Positions 12,481 through 25,203 of a DNA stretch of 64,000 nt are shown in pieces. Every line of letters begins with the position of its first letter. The first letter of the stretch is position 1. This DNA comes from Cristatella mucedo. Lineage: Eukaryota; Bryozoa; Phylactolaemata; Cristatellidae. The stretch is taken from the NCBI GenBank assembly GCA_009760855.2, contig WPIO01000001.1, positions 20,738,501 to 20,802,500 of the forward strand, read 5' to 3'. Position numbers and translations under genes: made by a program. The notes below the pieces were generated by a model. The model had not been told where the DNA came from. It made no database searches and saw nothing but the letters and a program-made list of their open reading frames with translations.

Positions 12481-13285
12481 AATAATAATAATAATAATAA
12501 TAATAATGTATTTGATAAAGCGCCCTCAGAGAACTTAATCTCTTTCTAGGTGCTTTACATTTGCTGCAAACGGAAATGCAATTAAATGGTAAGTAAAATC
12601 ATTCTTGAAAAACAAACAAAATGAATAAAATGGTTAGGGGTGACATGCACAGGGTCAGCATGCAAATGTGGTTAATGGCAGCATGCACAGTGTCAGCACG
12701 CATAAGCACGTGAAGGACGAATCACAGGGACCCGCTAAATGCTGTCCTAAATAGGTGTGTTTTTAAGTTCCTTTTAAATGTGGTCAGGTCAGGTGATGTT
12801 CTGACGCAGGTCGGGAGGGAGTTCCAGGCTTTGGGAGCATACGAACTAACTGCATGGTCTCAAATGGATTTAAGGTTTGTATGAGGTATTTGTAGACTAT
12901 TGGATTCCGAAAAGCGGGTGGTACGATGCTTGGCCTGATGGGGGAGTATATCCGACAGATAGGCTGGAGCCATAGAATGAAGGGACCTAAAAGTGAGCGA
13001 CAAAACCTTGAAGTCAATCCGTTGCTTCACTGGTAGCCAGTGCAGGTCGGCGAGAGGTGGAGTAATGTGGCAACTGCGACGCTCACAGCAGACAAGCCTA
13101 GCTGCAGAGTTTTGCACCAGCTGCAATCGCCTGATCGCACATGCTGGTAGGCCAGTAAGCAGTGAGTTGCAGAAGTCGAGACGGGATGTCACGAATGCAT
13201 GGATCAACTTAGACGTGGTATCCTTATCTAAACAAGCCCGAATTTTAGCAATGTTATGAAGCTGAAAATAGGCAGATTTAATCTC
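12481..13285 (-). mobile_element. L2-A LINE, 5'-truncated copy
   Basis: (AAT)n at 12481-12508, then on the minus strand the terminal hairpin, 3' UTR and C-terminal ORF2 part (APKAWNS, FSESNSLQIPHTNLKS, LHWLPVKQRIDF, RLDFCNSLLTGLPACAIRRL). A 146-codon open segment at 12860-13300 survives. It ends upstream at the FQLHNIAKIRACL motif. Confidence 0.9.
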
Positions 13286-14183
13286 TGGCAAAGGCTGCAT
13301 AAAAGCCGAAGCTATGCATTAGGCCAATAGTTTCGTTTCAGTCGTTGCTCAAGTAGTTTGAGCCTTTTTGACCTTCACTATAAGCTTTGAGCCCCACGAG
13401 AATTGTCGCACCTCAGAGGCCGCTGTTGACAGGCCGTAACCCTCCGTCGCACTTTTGAATTGAATTTCCTATACACTGAACGTGGACTTATTACGATAAG
13501 GTAGGGGGCGCTCTTCGTTGCTGCCGCGTTCCGCTGCAGTGCGTCAGCACGCCTGCGCTCATTGGCGCTTCGCAGACTGTCCCTAGCTGCGTCGGGAGGA
13601 GGAAGCCACTGCTCCCCGCTTGCGACGCCAGCGGCGGCCGTCGCCGCTGGCGCCGGGCATGGTGGCGTGCGCTGCTGGGACTCTAATGGCGCGGCGCGCA
13701 ACGCGCGCCGGGCCGGTGTCGTCTGGCCCGAGCGGTCGCAAAATTGCGTCGCTGTTATCGCATCGCAGCTTCGCAGTTGGGCGAGTGCGTTTTTTCCGAG
13801 TCCTATTCTTAATGGGAGCGGTGCGCTCGTGAGGCTGAGCCGGCTCACTTTTCAAACGGCCCACACATTGTTCTCGTGCATGTCAGCAGTGCGCCACCTC
13901 AGCCGACGACCTTTAATACGACCGTTACAAATTCACAGGCCATGAGGCTTGCAACTAGGACTTTGGCATGCAATAGAGATCAGATTCTGACGGCGCCAGA
14001 GAATGTTAGCCGTTCGTGGGTTTATAAAGAATACTGTAAATAGGAAAAGGTAAGGTAACAAACAATCTACCGCCTGAACCGTATTCAGTACCGTAGAGCA
14101 AAACTCGTGTAAGGTTTGTAAGAAAATTGGTCAGCTGTACTCTGGGCTATGAGCCGTAAAGTCCTAATTTTTTGCGTCCGATT
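13286..14183. other. G+C-rich block (core 13,500-13,870), no gene identified
   Basis: The core has dense CpG and GCGC/CGGCG runs, including GGCGCGGCGCGCAACGCGCG near 13,690. Open frames of 93-156 codons exist on both strands because stops are rare in such sequence. None shows a domain or splice support. Confidence 0.45.
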
Positions 14184-15124
14184 AGTCAGGAGCAACTAAA
14201 TGACGATAAAATCGAACTGCTGCTCACAGGACACCCTAAGCGTGTGGCAGGATTAAAAGGCACCGCTCTTCTAATTAAGTGATGCTGTTGTGCGACCTTC
14301 ACCACGTGCTCGAAATTTAGTGTCGTTTTCGACAGCTGCCTAAATTTTAAAAGCTTCATTCAGAAGACTGCTTCTACAGCTAGTCATCACGTTCGATTCA
14401 TATCTAGGATAAGGAGCTGTCTTCGATGGTTGCTTGCAAAAAAATTAACTAGCTCCTTTGTTCTGTCTCGGTTTGATTACTGCAATTCCCTTTTGGCTGG
14501 GCTACCAAAGAAAGCAACTAGGCCACTGCAGCTGGCTATGAATATGGCTGCAAGGCTAGTTTTTAAGTCCCAGAGGTTTCACCACATGTGTCCTTTGCTG
14601 AAAGAGCTAAGATGGCTGCCGGTTGGTCAACGGATACAGAGCGAAGTTCTTACGCTGACCCACAAGGCCCGCCACGGCTTAGCTCCTCCATACCTAGCTG
14701 AACTGCTGAACCAGTTTCAGCCTCCTCGTGTCCTCAAGTCCTGTATGGGCACTAAATTAGCTTTTCCATTCCTCCGCTTAAAGACTGTTGGCGACAGAAG
14801 CTTTAAACCCGGCTCGTCCTAGACTGGAACTCGCTTCCATAGTTCTTACGCAACGACAACTACTCTCCTACTGCCGACTAGGGCTCATCCTTTTCAGCGG
14901 TCCTGAGCTGCTACTTCCATGCTACTCACTACCTCAGTTGCTGTCCTGACTCTGCTAGGTTTCCCACTTTCTCTTTGCTGCGTGAGACGAAGTCTGTTGG
15001 TTACCGAATGCTTACCGAAAGCAGCTTAGGCTGTGAGTACGCTATAAAAAAAACTCGTGCGTAAAACCCACATAGTCTTTGTGGCTTTGTGGAGTTATAT
15101 ACGGAGATACATTACATTACATTA
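14184..15124 (+). mobile_element. L2-B LINE, 5'-truncated copy
   Basis: Codes with breaks for the LNDDKIELLLTGHP-like motif, SRFDYCNSLLAGLPKKA, MAARLVFKSQ, LRWLPVGQRIQSEVL, ARHGLAPPYLAELL and VGDRSF. The L2-B 3' UTR follows, ending in (ACATT)n at 15,109-15,124. A 130-codon open segment covers 14430-14822. Confidence 0.88.
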
Positions 15125-15582
15125 GTGAGCTACGAGCCAGCGAGGTGCGCTCAATAGCTGGTGCTTCGTGGATGTAGCCACCCGCGGCTATATATATATA
15201 TAGACTCTAGGCTACGGATAGGGACCTGCATTCAATAAAGGTACAGGGGCTCTCTATAGCAGAGAGCTGCGAACAGGAGCAAAACGTTTGTGACATTCAT
15301 CCGACTTCGAACGAAGCACGGGACTTCGCTAGAGAATTTGAGAACATTGGCGGCAATAATGCGAATCTAAGGCAACGCGTTACGCACACGGAAAACCAGT
15401 TTCGAGCAAAAATGGCGTACTGAGACCTCTCGGTTCCCGGGGACAAAGCTGCAAACGGTGCCTCTTGCCTTGTCAAAAAATGCTGCAAAATAACTCCGCC
15501 ACAGAAGAAATGACCAAAACACGCTAGCAGGCAAATCGAGTCGAGACTATTTTATTAACTGAAGTAAAGGTACGAGGTAGCT
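15125..15582. other. No gene recognised
   Basis: Includes a short TA run near 15,190. No coding or repeat assignment, though it could contain the 3' flank of the hAT remnant. Confidence 0.45.
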
Positions 15583-17045
15583 TAAAGAGCTTTAGCTTGA
15601 AAACATTTTTTGGCCTTGAATGTGGAAAACCGGCCAATTACAGTTTGAAAGTCATTATTTTTATTGTGTTCTTTCTCTATGCTTAACGAGGCCAAATCAG
15701 AGAGTAGATCATGCTCCAGGGATGCTCTCAAATAAGACAGGACTATTTTCAGCTTGCTAAAGGAACTTTCACAAAGGGCCACTGATACAGCTATGATGAA
15801 AAGAACTTGGAAAGGAAACTCATATTAGGAAACACATCTTCTCCACAACTGACAATGAAAAACATGAGTTCCGGTTGGGTCTTTGATGCTATGGTATGAC
15901 AGTAGCTCCGGCGGCGGCTGTTCTTGTGTAAACGGGACTCTCATCGGGAACATATATTGGAACCCAATCAATCGCAGCAGATAGCACGGAATATAATCTG
16001 CATTTGTGGCCTGACGCTGGGATGTGTCAATGGCAACTATTGGCCACAGGTGAGGCATGTACATTAGTGTCAAGGCGCTTCGCTAATTTCAACAGCAGAA
16101 GTCTCGGGCGCGCACAACAATGCCGAGTCGTGACGTGTGGCAAGAAGCATTTTACAGTCACATATTTCGTTGTTCAGCTCTGTTCCGTTGTCTGAACAAT
16201 AGAAGCCTCTGAGATCCAGACATTGCTGGCGGAGTGTGGTCTGGTCAAGTGTCTTCAAAAGCAGCTCAACTTCCAACAAGAAACCAGCTTTGGCATTAAA
16301 ATCTGTGATCTGAGAAAACCTGGTTGTAATTTCTTGTGAGAGATAGTCCATGCTGTCCTTCTTGATTCTTGAAATCTCCTCATATGCCATGAGACCAGCA
16401 TCTTGAAAGAGCTCGCCAGGCAACTGTCGCCTCCGGCTGATTCTTCGTTAAACTGCAGCGCCTAAGGTTCATATCTCCTCTTGGCATTTAGTAATGATTC
16501 CTGGCACAGACAGTTCTTCTCAAAGTCTTGGTAGCTCAATCTCAAGAGAGAGAGGAGGTCACAAGAGGCGCCCTTGAATTTCATCTCTGAACTCTGCAGT
16601 CTTTTCTGAACGTGGTCAATCTGTATACAGATGCTGTTCACAAATGGCATTAGAACCTAGAAGTTAGAGTTCAAAATACAACTTAGGAGATTGCCAGCTT
16701 CACGTACTGTTTCAAATGTTCAACATGTTCCCTCAGACAGTTTCTCCAAAAGACCTACAATGCGGTTCAGTCCATGATTAATAGCGTTACAGATTCCACT
16801 CGTGCACCCTACCTTGTTGCAGAGTCACGTTTGACAGTGATGGCTAGGACTTTCTTCAATTCTTCCTATCTCAGAGTTGATCTGGAAAAGAATATAGAGA
16901 TGCTATCCATATTTCTAACAAAGGTATGACAACGAAATCTTGACTTGCAGCCTGAACTCTTGCCAGGTTCAAGCTGTGGTCATCACAGTTAACAAAAATT
17001 GCCATCTCATTTCTTGACAGTATTCTCTTTTTAATATGTGAAATA
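15583..17045 (-). pseudogene. Decayed hAT-family transposase (ZMYM1-like type)
   Basis: Minus-strand pieces read as the C-terminal half of a hAT transposase. The last piece (15583-15800) carries SVALCESSFSKLKIVLSYLR and SLASLSIEKEH, the classic hAT dimerisation block (usually ..S..ER.FS.LK..K..LR..). Upstream pieces at 16070-16423 (ITTRFSQITDFNAKAGFLLE, LRQQCLDLRGFYCSDNGTEL) and 16462-16650 resemble the region before that block in the zinc-finger MYM-type 1-like hAT proteins. Weaker traces reach about 17,040. Several frameshifts and stops show it is dead, and no zinc-finger N-terminus or terminal inverted repeats were seen. In hAT elements this protein cuts and pastes element DNA. Confidence 0.75.
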
Positions 17046-17065
17046 GCCAGCTAAGTAAGCCTGGC

Positions 17066-17374
17066 TTGTGTGGTCAAATAATGTGTCGGTGCTCAGCCGC
17101 GGCACGCTGGCTCGTCTTTGACGCGGCGCCGCAGGCCGGGCTCGCCCTTTACGCGACGCAGCCCGCCTTTGGCAAGCAGGATGAGGCGAGCGGACGCTGG
17201 AAGGGCAGCTGGAACTCGGACAGAAGGGTAAACGGCCGTGTGCTTGTTGCGCAGCGAGCGCCAGCCGAATACAAGGTGGTTGGAGCCCCTCGGCGTGTCC
17301 GCGTCGTTGCGTGTGTGCCGCCGAAGCGTCAAGCTACAGCTTGTTTCAAGTCAGTAAACATGCTTATTAACTAG
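17066..17374 (+). other. G+C-rich block with a 102-codon open frame, unknown
   Basis: A compositional island (about 17,085-17,330) rich in CpG, with a frame open on the plus strand and a 79-codon frame on the minus strand. No domain, signal peptide or splice signals support either. It lies directly beside the hAT remnant and could be inserted DNA. Confidence 0.3.
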
Positions 17375-17674
17375 CTCAGCCAGCAATAGTCAAGTACACT
17401 GAAATAAAGAGTTTCTTAAAATCAAGGTTGGTATTCTCACATACAAAATAAAAAAAACATGCTCAATCTATTTTGCTTTTCGCGCGCCCTTCGCCCTGGC
17501 GCCACGGGACATCCGTCCTCCGGCCCACCCCTTGCTACGCCTCTGCCTGTTTTTGCAAATGCGGCTGCGACGCGCTGGGTTGGGCAAGTGGTTACGGCGT
17601 TCTTCCTTACTAAGGTCAAGGTGAATGCAGTAAATGGCAGAGGTCGTGAGCTCAAGCCTTGAGGCATATGTGAA

Positions 17675-17810
<136 letters not shown>

Positions 17811-19745
17811 AGCGAGTGGACGGAGGTAAGTGAGACATTGAAGCGAGTGAACTCTTTCATTAAAACAATGTACGTTATAAGATTAAACCGCGGACAAAGC
17901 TTTCATCAGTTTCGTCGTTTGCTAGACCTATTACACTATCTTTCTTCTGCCCAATAGTTTGTCCATTATTCACATTCAATCGAATAGGAAAGTTTAACTG
18001 TGCGATACAACACTAGCTACGAGTGCAGTGTTAGGGGGAAGGGATTTTAAAGCAGAAGCAGCTTCATTGCATTTGTAACATAAGAGGCTGGCTGATTAGT
18101 GGCTCTACTAAAAAGAAAATAATCTGAAATGCTTTCAAATGCGGTAGGGGCTGAATCATACGTGGAAGATATATTAAACGACAAACTGACCTGGAGAATT
18201 CTGTCGCAGACCAATGAAAACTTCAAGCAGGTTAGCCCGGCCCATGGTTAGGATGTTTAGACTCTGCGAACTGTCGTAGTGAAGAATGCAAGTTGTGGTT
18301 CCCTAGGAATTGGCTAATCAAGGCTAATTAACACGAATAAGGAGTAAATGACTATGGAAGGCTCTCGAAGAAGATCAACATCTATTAATATGTCTGTGCT
18401 CGCTTATGCTGCGGGCTCGCATGCATGTAGGTACTGGACAAACGAATAGTGACGGGCATGTTTTTGTGAGCGACTGCAAGAGGGAAGCAACGGAGTGACT
18501 CTGAGCACCTTTAAATACTGCTAGTATGCGTCTGCTTTAGGTATAGCGACACAAGTTTCCCACACCAGTAGAAGATGGTGAGCAGGAATGGGTTTTTTCT
18601 TTTCGCATTCAGTTCCTGACCGTCTGTCGTGCCGCATAGGTTTAGTCCGTAACCTTAGTAAACAGTGGCTTAGAATCGCATCCTTGTGCAGTCCGGTGTG
18701 TGGCTTGTTCCGAGAAAATGCAACAATGACTGCAAGTAGGTAGTTTCAGCGTCACAGGAAATTCCAAGAGCACGCTGAAAACTAACCGCACAGAGTGACG
18801 AATCACCTCATGATGGTATAGAGTGGCCTCTGTCAGTCGAGGCTGATGCTGCGGGCTGGTCGTGAGCTTCCCACTGAAGAACGCTTTCCTTGGCCGCTGC
18901 CAGTGAGTACCGCTCGCCCCTTCAGCCCCTTACGTGGTCTTCAGCTAGCCATTAGCAGCTGCGCATGCTACGATTTAGAAACTTTTTTTTGAAGTATGCT
19001 AGCAAAGTTTTAAGCACGCAAGGAAGTGTAACGTTATTCAGCAAAACCGATGCTAAAAACGCATTGAACGCTTGCATAGATTATGTAACGAAGGAAGAGC
19101 GTTAATCATACCCGAATGTAACTATCCCAAAATGAACCAGGAATTTTAAAGGCTGGTGCCGAAATGCCGCAGTCCCAAGCTGCATCTTAAATTATAAGGG
19201 CTAGTGAAACTTTTCAATATCAATATGAATATCGATTAAGAGTAACAATCTGTAGTGAAAGTTCATCGGATGTTTGCGCTTGATTGCGGCTAGGCATGAT
19301 GAGCCCTAAAAAGCAGCCAAGAAAAGCTCTGCAGCTCTTAAGCTATTTTACACAACAGGGCACAATAGATGAGTCACCGCTGGATACGCTGTGGAGAATC
19401 ATTGTAAAGCAGTGCCCTTAATTGGATGTTACAGAAGATCGCTGCACGAAATCACTGTTGAGGGAGAATAAAGAGCAATTAACTGTGATGTAAACAGTAT
19501 AATTCGCTGACAATGTAAGTGAGAATCGGGAAATTCATATACTGTTAACGGGTTGTGCATGAATCATTATGAGTCTTTCGCTGGAGGTGCTTTCTGGGAT
19601 CGCCCTGTCCATAGATAGAGTGCATGAGTAATGCAATATCTAGCTAAATATCTTGGTCACTTCCTGGTTACATTGGTTAGCTATCCAGAAATCAGCTAAT
19701 ATTTACAGTGATTAAACCAATAAAAATAATGAAGCATTTATTAAC
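17811..19745. other. No gene recognised
   Basis: About 1.9 kb without long frames, recognisable domains, exon series or clear matches to the repeats of this window. Confidence 0.5.
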
Positions 19746-20640
19746 CACATTAGCATAACTAAATCTCTTTCTAGGCACTTTATATTTACTGAAAAGGAAG
19801 AGCATGTCAGTTGGCCAGTAATAACATGCATGTGATAAGATCTAATAAGGAAAAAAGGAAAACTCGCACGGGCTAAGCAAATGCTGTAAGGAACACGTGG
19901 GTTTTCAGCTTCTTCATACCTTTTGGTAGATCGAGGGATATTTTGATGTCAGCATACGATGATTTATAGAATTTGTTAGCATACCAATTTTGGGTTCAGT
20001 GTCCCGAGTATTTGAGGTTGGTTGCAGTCCCGGCTAAAGTACTGGGGTATGCAGAGCGGATAGTATTTTTAATGCCTCTGCAGACTAAATCTTATATGGC
20101 TAAGCAACAACAAGCGAATAGAGGGGCTTTAAGTGAGTGAAATAACATTTAAATATAGGCTCATAGATAGATAGCCAGAGTATATCACAAAGAAGTGGTG
20201 TCCACGGAGCTTTCCACGTGCAGGACAGACAAGTCTAGTTTAAGAATTTTTAACTAATTGGGAAGCGTTTTCTTTTAAAGGCAGAAATTCCTGTGTACAA
20301 CTAGTTAAAAGTCTAATTTAGACATCAGAGTAAATATTTCCTGTGTCAGTATTAGAGAGCCCTCATATTTTTTATTTTCTTAGTACATGCATACTTTGCT
20401 ATTGAGCCGAGGTTGACATCTAATGCAAGGTCATTTTATAATTGCCCATCCAGAAAATATGCTGGACGTGTAAATTTGGATAGTTGTATTTTTAATGGTG
20501 ATTTCTAGATTAATCTTTAGATTCAGACGAAGATAAGATGTAACTCTAGGTCTGCACCAAATAATGACGCCAATATAGTCTCACTCGAAGCTATAATGCC
20601 AGCAACTTGGTTTCCTTTCAACTCACTAAATTACCATTGC
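19746..20640 (-). mobile_element. Old, diverged L2-A-like LINE
   Basis: The minus-strand terminal box (CTAAATCTCTTTCTAGGCACTTTATATTT) is followed by the usual order of L2-A landmarks in heavily mutated form. One is the block corresponding to GGGACCTAAAAGTGAG in other copies; others correspond to LHWLPV and the LVQN/CRxxR region. No open frame remains. Confidence 0.6.
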
Positions 20641-20675
20641 AGCCCCACGCCTAGGGTTCTGTTATAATCATTCTA

Positions 20676-21398
20676 TACTCTTTGGCTCCAGCCTATCTCT
20701 CAGATCTACTCCCCCACCAGGCCAAGCATCGTACCACACGCTTTTCGGAATCCAACCGTTTACCAATACCTCGTACAAACCTCAAATCCTTTGGAGTAGG
20801 CTTGTCTGTCGTGAGTGTCGCAGTTGCTCCATCTTACCACTTCTCGCCGATATGCATTGGCTGCAAGTCAAGCAGCACATCGAATTTCAAGGTTCTATTG
20901 CTCACCTTTAAGCCTCTCCTTTCTTTGACTACAGCCAGCCTATCAAATTTACTCCCCCCCCCCACTAGGCTAAGTATCGTAACCCCCTGGCTTTTTATGG
21001 CATCGTTTACACAGGCCTCATATGAACTTTAAGCTCTTTGGAGAACGTGCCTTTAGTTCGTGTGCTCGTAAAGCGTGGAACTCACTTCCGACTTTCGTCG
21101 CGGCATCTCCTGATATGACCACATTTAAAAAGAAGCTAAAAGCGCATCTATTAATGACAGCATTTAGTGGGTTCCTTGGATTCGTCTTTTGCCTGCTTAT
21201 GCATGCTCGCACTGGGTATGTTGCTACTAACTATATTTGCATGCTGATCCTACGCATGTCACCTCTAACCATGTTATTATTGTTGTTTATTCAGCATGCT
21301 ACCACTAGTCATTCGATCGTGCTTCCGTTGCAGCAAATGTAAAGTGTCTAGAAAGAGATTAAATTTTCTGAGGGTGCTATACAATTTATTATTATAAT
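20676..21398 (+). mobile_element. L2-A-related LINE, rearranged copy
   Basis: It starts with MAPAYLSDLLPHQAKH and an IPRTNLKSFG motif (20682-20797). It then jumps back to an upstream segment (VGLSVVSVAVAPSYHFSPIC, the GLSVVS block in another frame). It runs on to LKLFGERAFSSCARKAWNSL, the 3' UTR and an ATT-rich tail near 21,385-21,398. The order shows a junction between two partly overlapping copies near 20,797. Confidence 0.75.
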
Positions 21399-22018
21399 TA
21401 ATTAGAACCAGGAGCAATTTCGCGAGTAAAATTTTGCTGAAACGACAGCTGTATCATGTAAGTTATAATTTATAAAAAGGCTGGTAGGCCCGGGTTATTT
21501 CAGGCAATAGCACGAGAGCGTGGCAGCTCAATGCAGTTAAACTTAGTGGATATACACTTAACATTATTCTGTATGATTTGGGTCACACGAGATCTGGAGA
21601 GAAAGCATTTCAATTGATTAGTTGTAGCGTGCAATTAGTCTGGCCACTTTAATCGCTGCCGACCGAGCAGATGCAACGGCGGGATTAAATGTTTCAATAG
21701 CTATCTTTAAAAGATTCATCGTTTCACCAATACTGGTATATATAGCTCAGTTTGTGAGTCCACGTAAACACGAGTTTCTTGCAGTTGCGAATATCATAAA
21801 CTGTTCTAGGAATATGCTACATAGCAATATGCGGGCGTAGCACTCTACGCCTCCTAGGAGCAGCGGTTAAGGCAATTGGTCCAGTAGTCCATTAGTCGAT
21901 TTGCGCGATACAAATGTTTTTTTCTGGTAGCAAGTGACGATACAACAGCCAGCATCCACTGCAAAAGCTTTATTTGGACATTCGAAATTAAAAATAGGAC
22001 GTTTGAGCAATCGGCGAT
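21399..22018. other. No gene recognised
   Basis: No assigned feature between the L2-A tail and a SINE. Confidence 0.5.
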
Positions 22019-22150
22019 GGCTTGGCCAAGTTCGCCAAGTGGTTAAGTTACTCGACTTTGACGATTATGGTCGTGGAAACGAGCCGTACTATATATAAAG
22101 CGCCTGGAAAGCGATTCATTTTTGGTTGCTATGCAAATCAATATATTATA
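22019..22150 (+). mobile_element. tRNA-derived SINE with an L2-A-like tail (S2-type)
   Basis: A tRNA-like head (CGCCAAGTGGTTAAGTTACT, A-box-like; GGTCGTGGAAACGAGCC, B-box-like) is joined directly to a TATATAAAGCGCCTGGAAAGC tail that resembles the L2-A terminal hairpin. Confidence 0.65.
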
Positions 22151-22879
22151 TTTACAAAAAACTACCTAATACTTTTGTGAGAGAACGTAGTCACTTCTAG
22201 ACAAATTAAACTTAGCAAAAAAGCAACAAAATAAACGACTTAGCAGAAATAATGTGCTATTTTGCAAAAAGGATAGGAAAATTAAGGAAGCTAAGAATTG
22301 AGAATTGATAAACTACGCATTAAACACACTTTAGTGCGATTCCTTTAGTTCTTCTTACTTAAAATAGGCTTACAATTGTTTCTGTCGAGTGTGTGCAACA
22401 TATATTTTTTACTCTTTAAGCAACGAAAGAAGATAAGGCTTTATATAAGCAAGAGATAATGTGCTATTAATACGACAGAGACTATTCCTGTTTTTCTAAA
22501 GCGTAATAATTCCTCTGTGGAGTTACAATTAAGATTGTATTATCAAGGTGGACGGCGACACTGCAGCTAACCATTTAGAAAGCAATTAAAACCAATAAAG
22601 AAAAAATTAAATATCAAAATTTATGCATTTAATAAATTAGCTGATGCTTTAAAATTCGAAATATTGAAAAATTTTAGAATCTAATTTTTCACGTCATTAT
22701 AAGTTTTTGGAAGATCTTTTGAGAGATTGCGGATCAAAGGAATGTACAAAGAAATTATTTTCTTTTCCTTTTAGAGGGCAAAAAGATGGATTCCTGAGTC
22801 CAACTTAGAAGCTAAATGAATGTATGCTAAGCTCACGACGGACAAGCCTAACTATAATGACCTGCGTTTTTTAAATCGT
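22151..22879. other. A+T-rich sequence, no gene recognised
   Basis: Strongly A+T-rich with no domain, exon or repeat assignment. Confidence 0.5.
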
Positions 22880-24090
22880 ACTTATCGGATCGTTTTCAAC
22901 CTGTGTCGTGTGAAGGTCAGATGTCATCCACCAGACCAGTCACCTGTTGAGTCACTCAAGGGTCCGTCCTCGGTACTTTGCTGTTCTCCGTGTATACTCA
23001 ACCTCTGGGAAAAGTGATTCAGGCCCATGGAGTAGGATATCATTTTTATGCTGACGATACTCAGTTGTATTTGTCATTTAAGCCAACCGTAGGAATCTAC
23101 TGCCGCGACTGATAAATTGAATGCTTCCTTGCCGACTTTCGTTAAAAGATGTTGGTAAATTTCTTTAAACTAAACGACGAAACAACTTAGCTGGTGCTAA
23201 TAGGTCACCCTGAGAATGTGGCTGGACTTTGCTCTTCTAACAGGTGATGCTGTTGTGCGACCATCACAATCTGCTCGGAATGGAGGTGTCGTCATCGACA
23301 CCTGCCTAAATTTTGATAGCTTTGTGAAGAAGACTGGTTCCACTGCTCACCATCGCATCCAGTTCCTATCTAGGATTAGAAACTGTCTTCCACGACGGCG
23401 TTCAAAAGCTTAATGACTTCTTCAGTTCTATCTCGACTAGATTATTGTAATTCTTTTTGGCTGGACTGCCGAAAAAAGCCACTATGCCACTGCAGCTGGC
23501 TGTGAATATGGCCGCAAGGCTAGTTTTTAAATCCCAAAGGTTTGACCGTGTGTCACTTTTGCTTAGCGGAGCTAGGATGGCTGCCGGTTAACCAACGTAT
23601 AAAAGCAAAGCTCTTATGCTGACCCACAAGGCCTGCCACGGCTTGGCTCCTCCATACCTAGCTGAACTGCTGCACCAGTTTCAGCCTGTTCGCGCCCTCA
23701 GGTCTTGTGTGAACAATAAATTAGCTGTTCCATTCCTCCGCTTAAAGACCGTTGGTGACAGATGCTTTGGCTCTGCAAGTCGTAGACTTTAGAAATCACT
23801 TCCACGATTCTTACGCAACGACAACTACTCTCCTACTGCTGACTATGGCACATCCTTTCCATCGGTCCTGCGCTGCTACTTCAGTGTTACTAACTACCCC
23901 AACTGCTCTCCTGACTCTCCTATGGTTCATGCTTTCTCTTTTTTCGCATGAGAAGAAGTCTGTTAGCTACCGAATGCATACCGAAATCCGCTTAGGCTGT
24001 AAACGCGCTAACAACTCTCCCGCATAAGACCCACATATTTTTTGAGGGTTTGTGGAATTACTGACGGAGATAAGCTACATTACATTACTC
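22880..24090 (+). mobile_element. L2-B LINE fragment including RT motif C
   Basis: In shifting frames it carries a GPSSVL-like remnant of RT motif B, then [14 protein letters not shown] (catalytic YADD, about 23,040-23,082), LLIGH, ARNGGVV, LDYCNS, RKA and HKACHGLAPPYLAELLHQF blocks. The 3' UTR ends in (ACATT)n at about 24,077-24,090. Multiple frameshifts make it inactive. This is the longest L2-B copy here together with the one at 47.9 kb. Confidence 0.85.
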
Positions 24091-25068
24091 TCATGTTAAA
24101 AACCCCACGTTGCTATTTTAGCGCTCACGTTAAAAGTAGCAGCACTGCTAAGGGAAAAAACCGAACTAAAATGTTGCTTAGCCTGTATTAACGGCACAAT
24201 TAAATCGGCAGCGTTTATAATCTTTGGTTACTCCTAGCGGGTATTAGCAACTATCATTAGCTGATCCAGGGCAAACACGGTTTGCTAATGAGAGAGTCAT
24301 TGCTACTAGAAGACACTGAGTAACGCCATCAACTAAGTAGCATTGAGACTTGGTAAGATGCTTTTCACAATTGACTAATCAATTGGCAATAGCAAACTAT
24401 TAGTTAATCTGTGGTAGTAGACATCATTATCTTGAGCTAAAATATTGTCGGCACTACAAAAGCTTCGAGCCCATGCTGTGCCCTGCGGGAGAGTGGCTCG
24501 GGTGAAACGAAATGAACTTAGAATCTCACTGCTGTGACGTCTAATTTATTCCCCATCTTTTTTATCAACTCAAAATCACTAGCATCTTTGCGGCAACTAC
24601 AATATTATTATTGCAGTAACAGATTAAGCGAATTTTCTATAACAAACATCTACTACAAACGAGCATTTGAGAGCGGCTGGTATGTTTGTAGGGACACTTG
24701 TTCTAGATAGTGATAAAGATCTGTGCTAAGAATACAAAAGCATAATCTTGAGACGTAGACCGCTTGATTAAAAACTTGTAAAACTTATTAATAAGTATGC
24801 GTTCTATTTTTGAATACTTATTGTCAAAATTATGAAAAATGAACAAAGATCCATGCGTGATCTAACTTTTAGCATTATCCTTATGTACTAATCATCTCAA
24901 GTCTTCCTATTTCCACATTGAAAAGCTCGTTTTCCACGGTGTAGAGAAGTATTTATTGTGTGGATGGACTTATTTTAACGTTCGCTAAGCCTAATCGTCT
25001 TCCATTTCAAATTGAAATAAAAACTGTGTACATGTGCTGACAACAGACTTCAAATTAACTCTTTTTAG
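24091..25068. other. Upstream region of the receptor-like gene, nothing assigned
   Basis: A+T-rich, no repeat recognised. The first coding exon is preceded by a splice acceptor. At least one 5' non-coding exon and the promoter must therefore lie here or further upstream, but neither could be located. Confidence 0.45.
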
Positions 25069-25203
25069 GTCTCTACACCAGTCATGTTAACCATTCTGAT
25101 GGCTGTCACAGTGCTTGGCCTTCTGGAGTTTACTTCAAACATTTCCGGAACCACGGACCTAGAGATCTGTGAATGCCAAGCAGCACTAAATATCAGCTAT
25201 AAG
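25069..25203 (+). CDS. Receptor-like gene exon 1 (signal peptide)
   Basis: Acceptor TTTTTAG precedes 25,069. Fifteen bases of leader precede ATG at 25,084. Forty codons follow: a hydrophobic signal sequence, two Asn-Ile-Ser sites and an ICEC Cys pair. Donor AAG|GTCAGT, phase 0. Reading through the donor gives the chance frame that runs to 25,441. Confidence 0.75.

Noticed and set aside
13378-13945. Frames of 93-156 codons on both strands
   Set aside because: Stop-poor because of high G+C. They overlap each other in several phases, with no domain or codon pattern favouring one.
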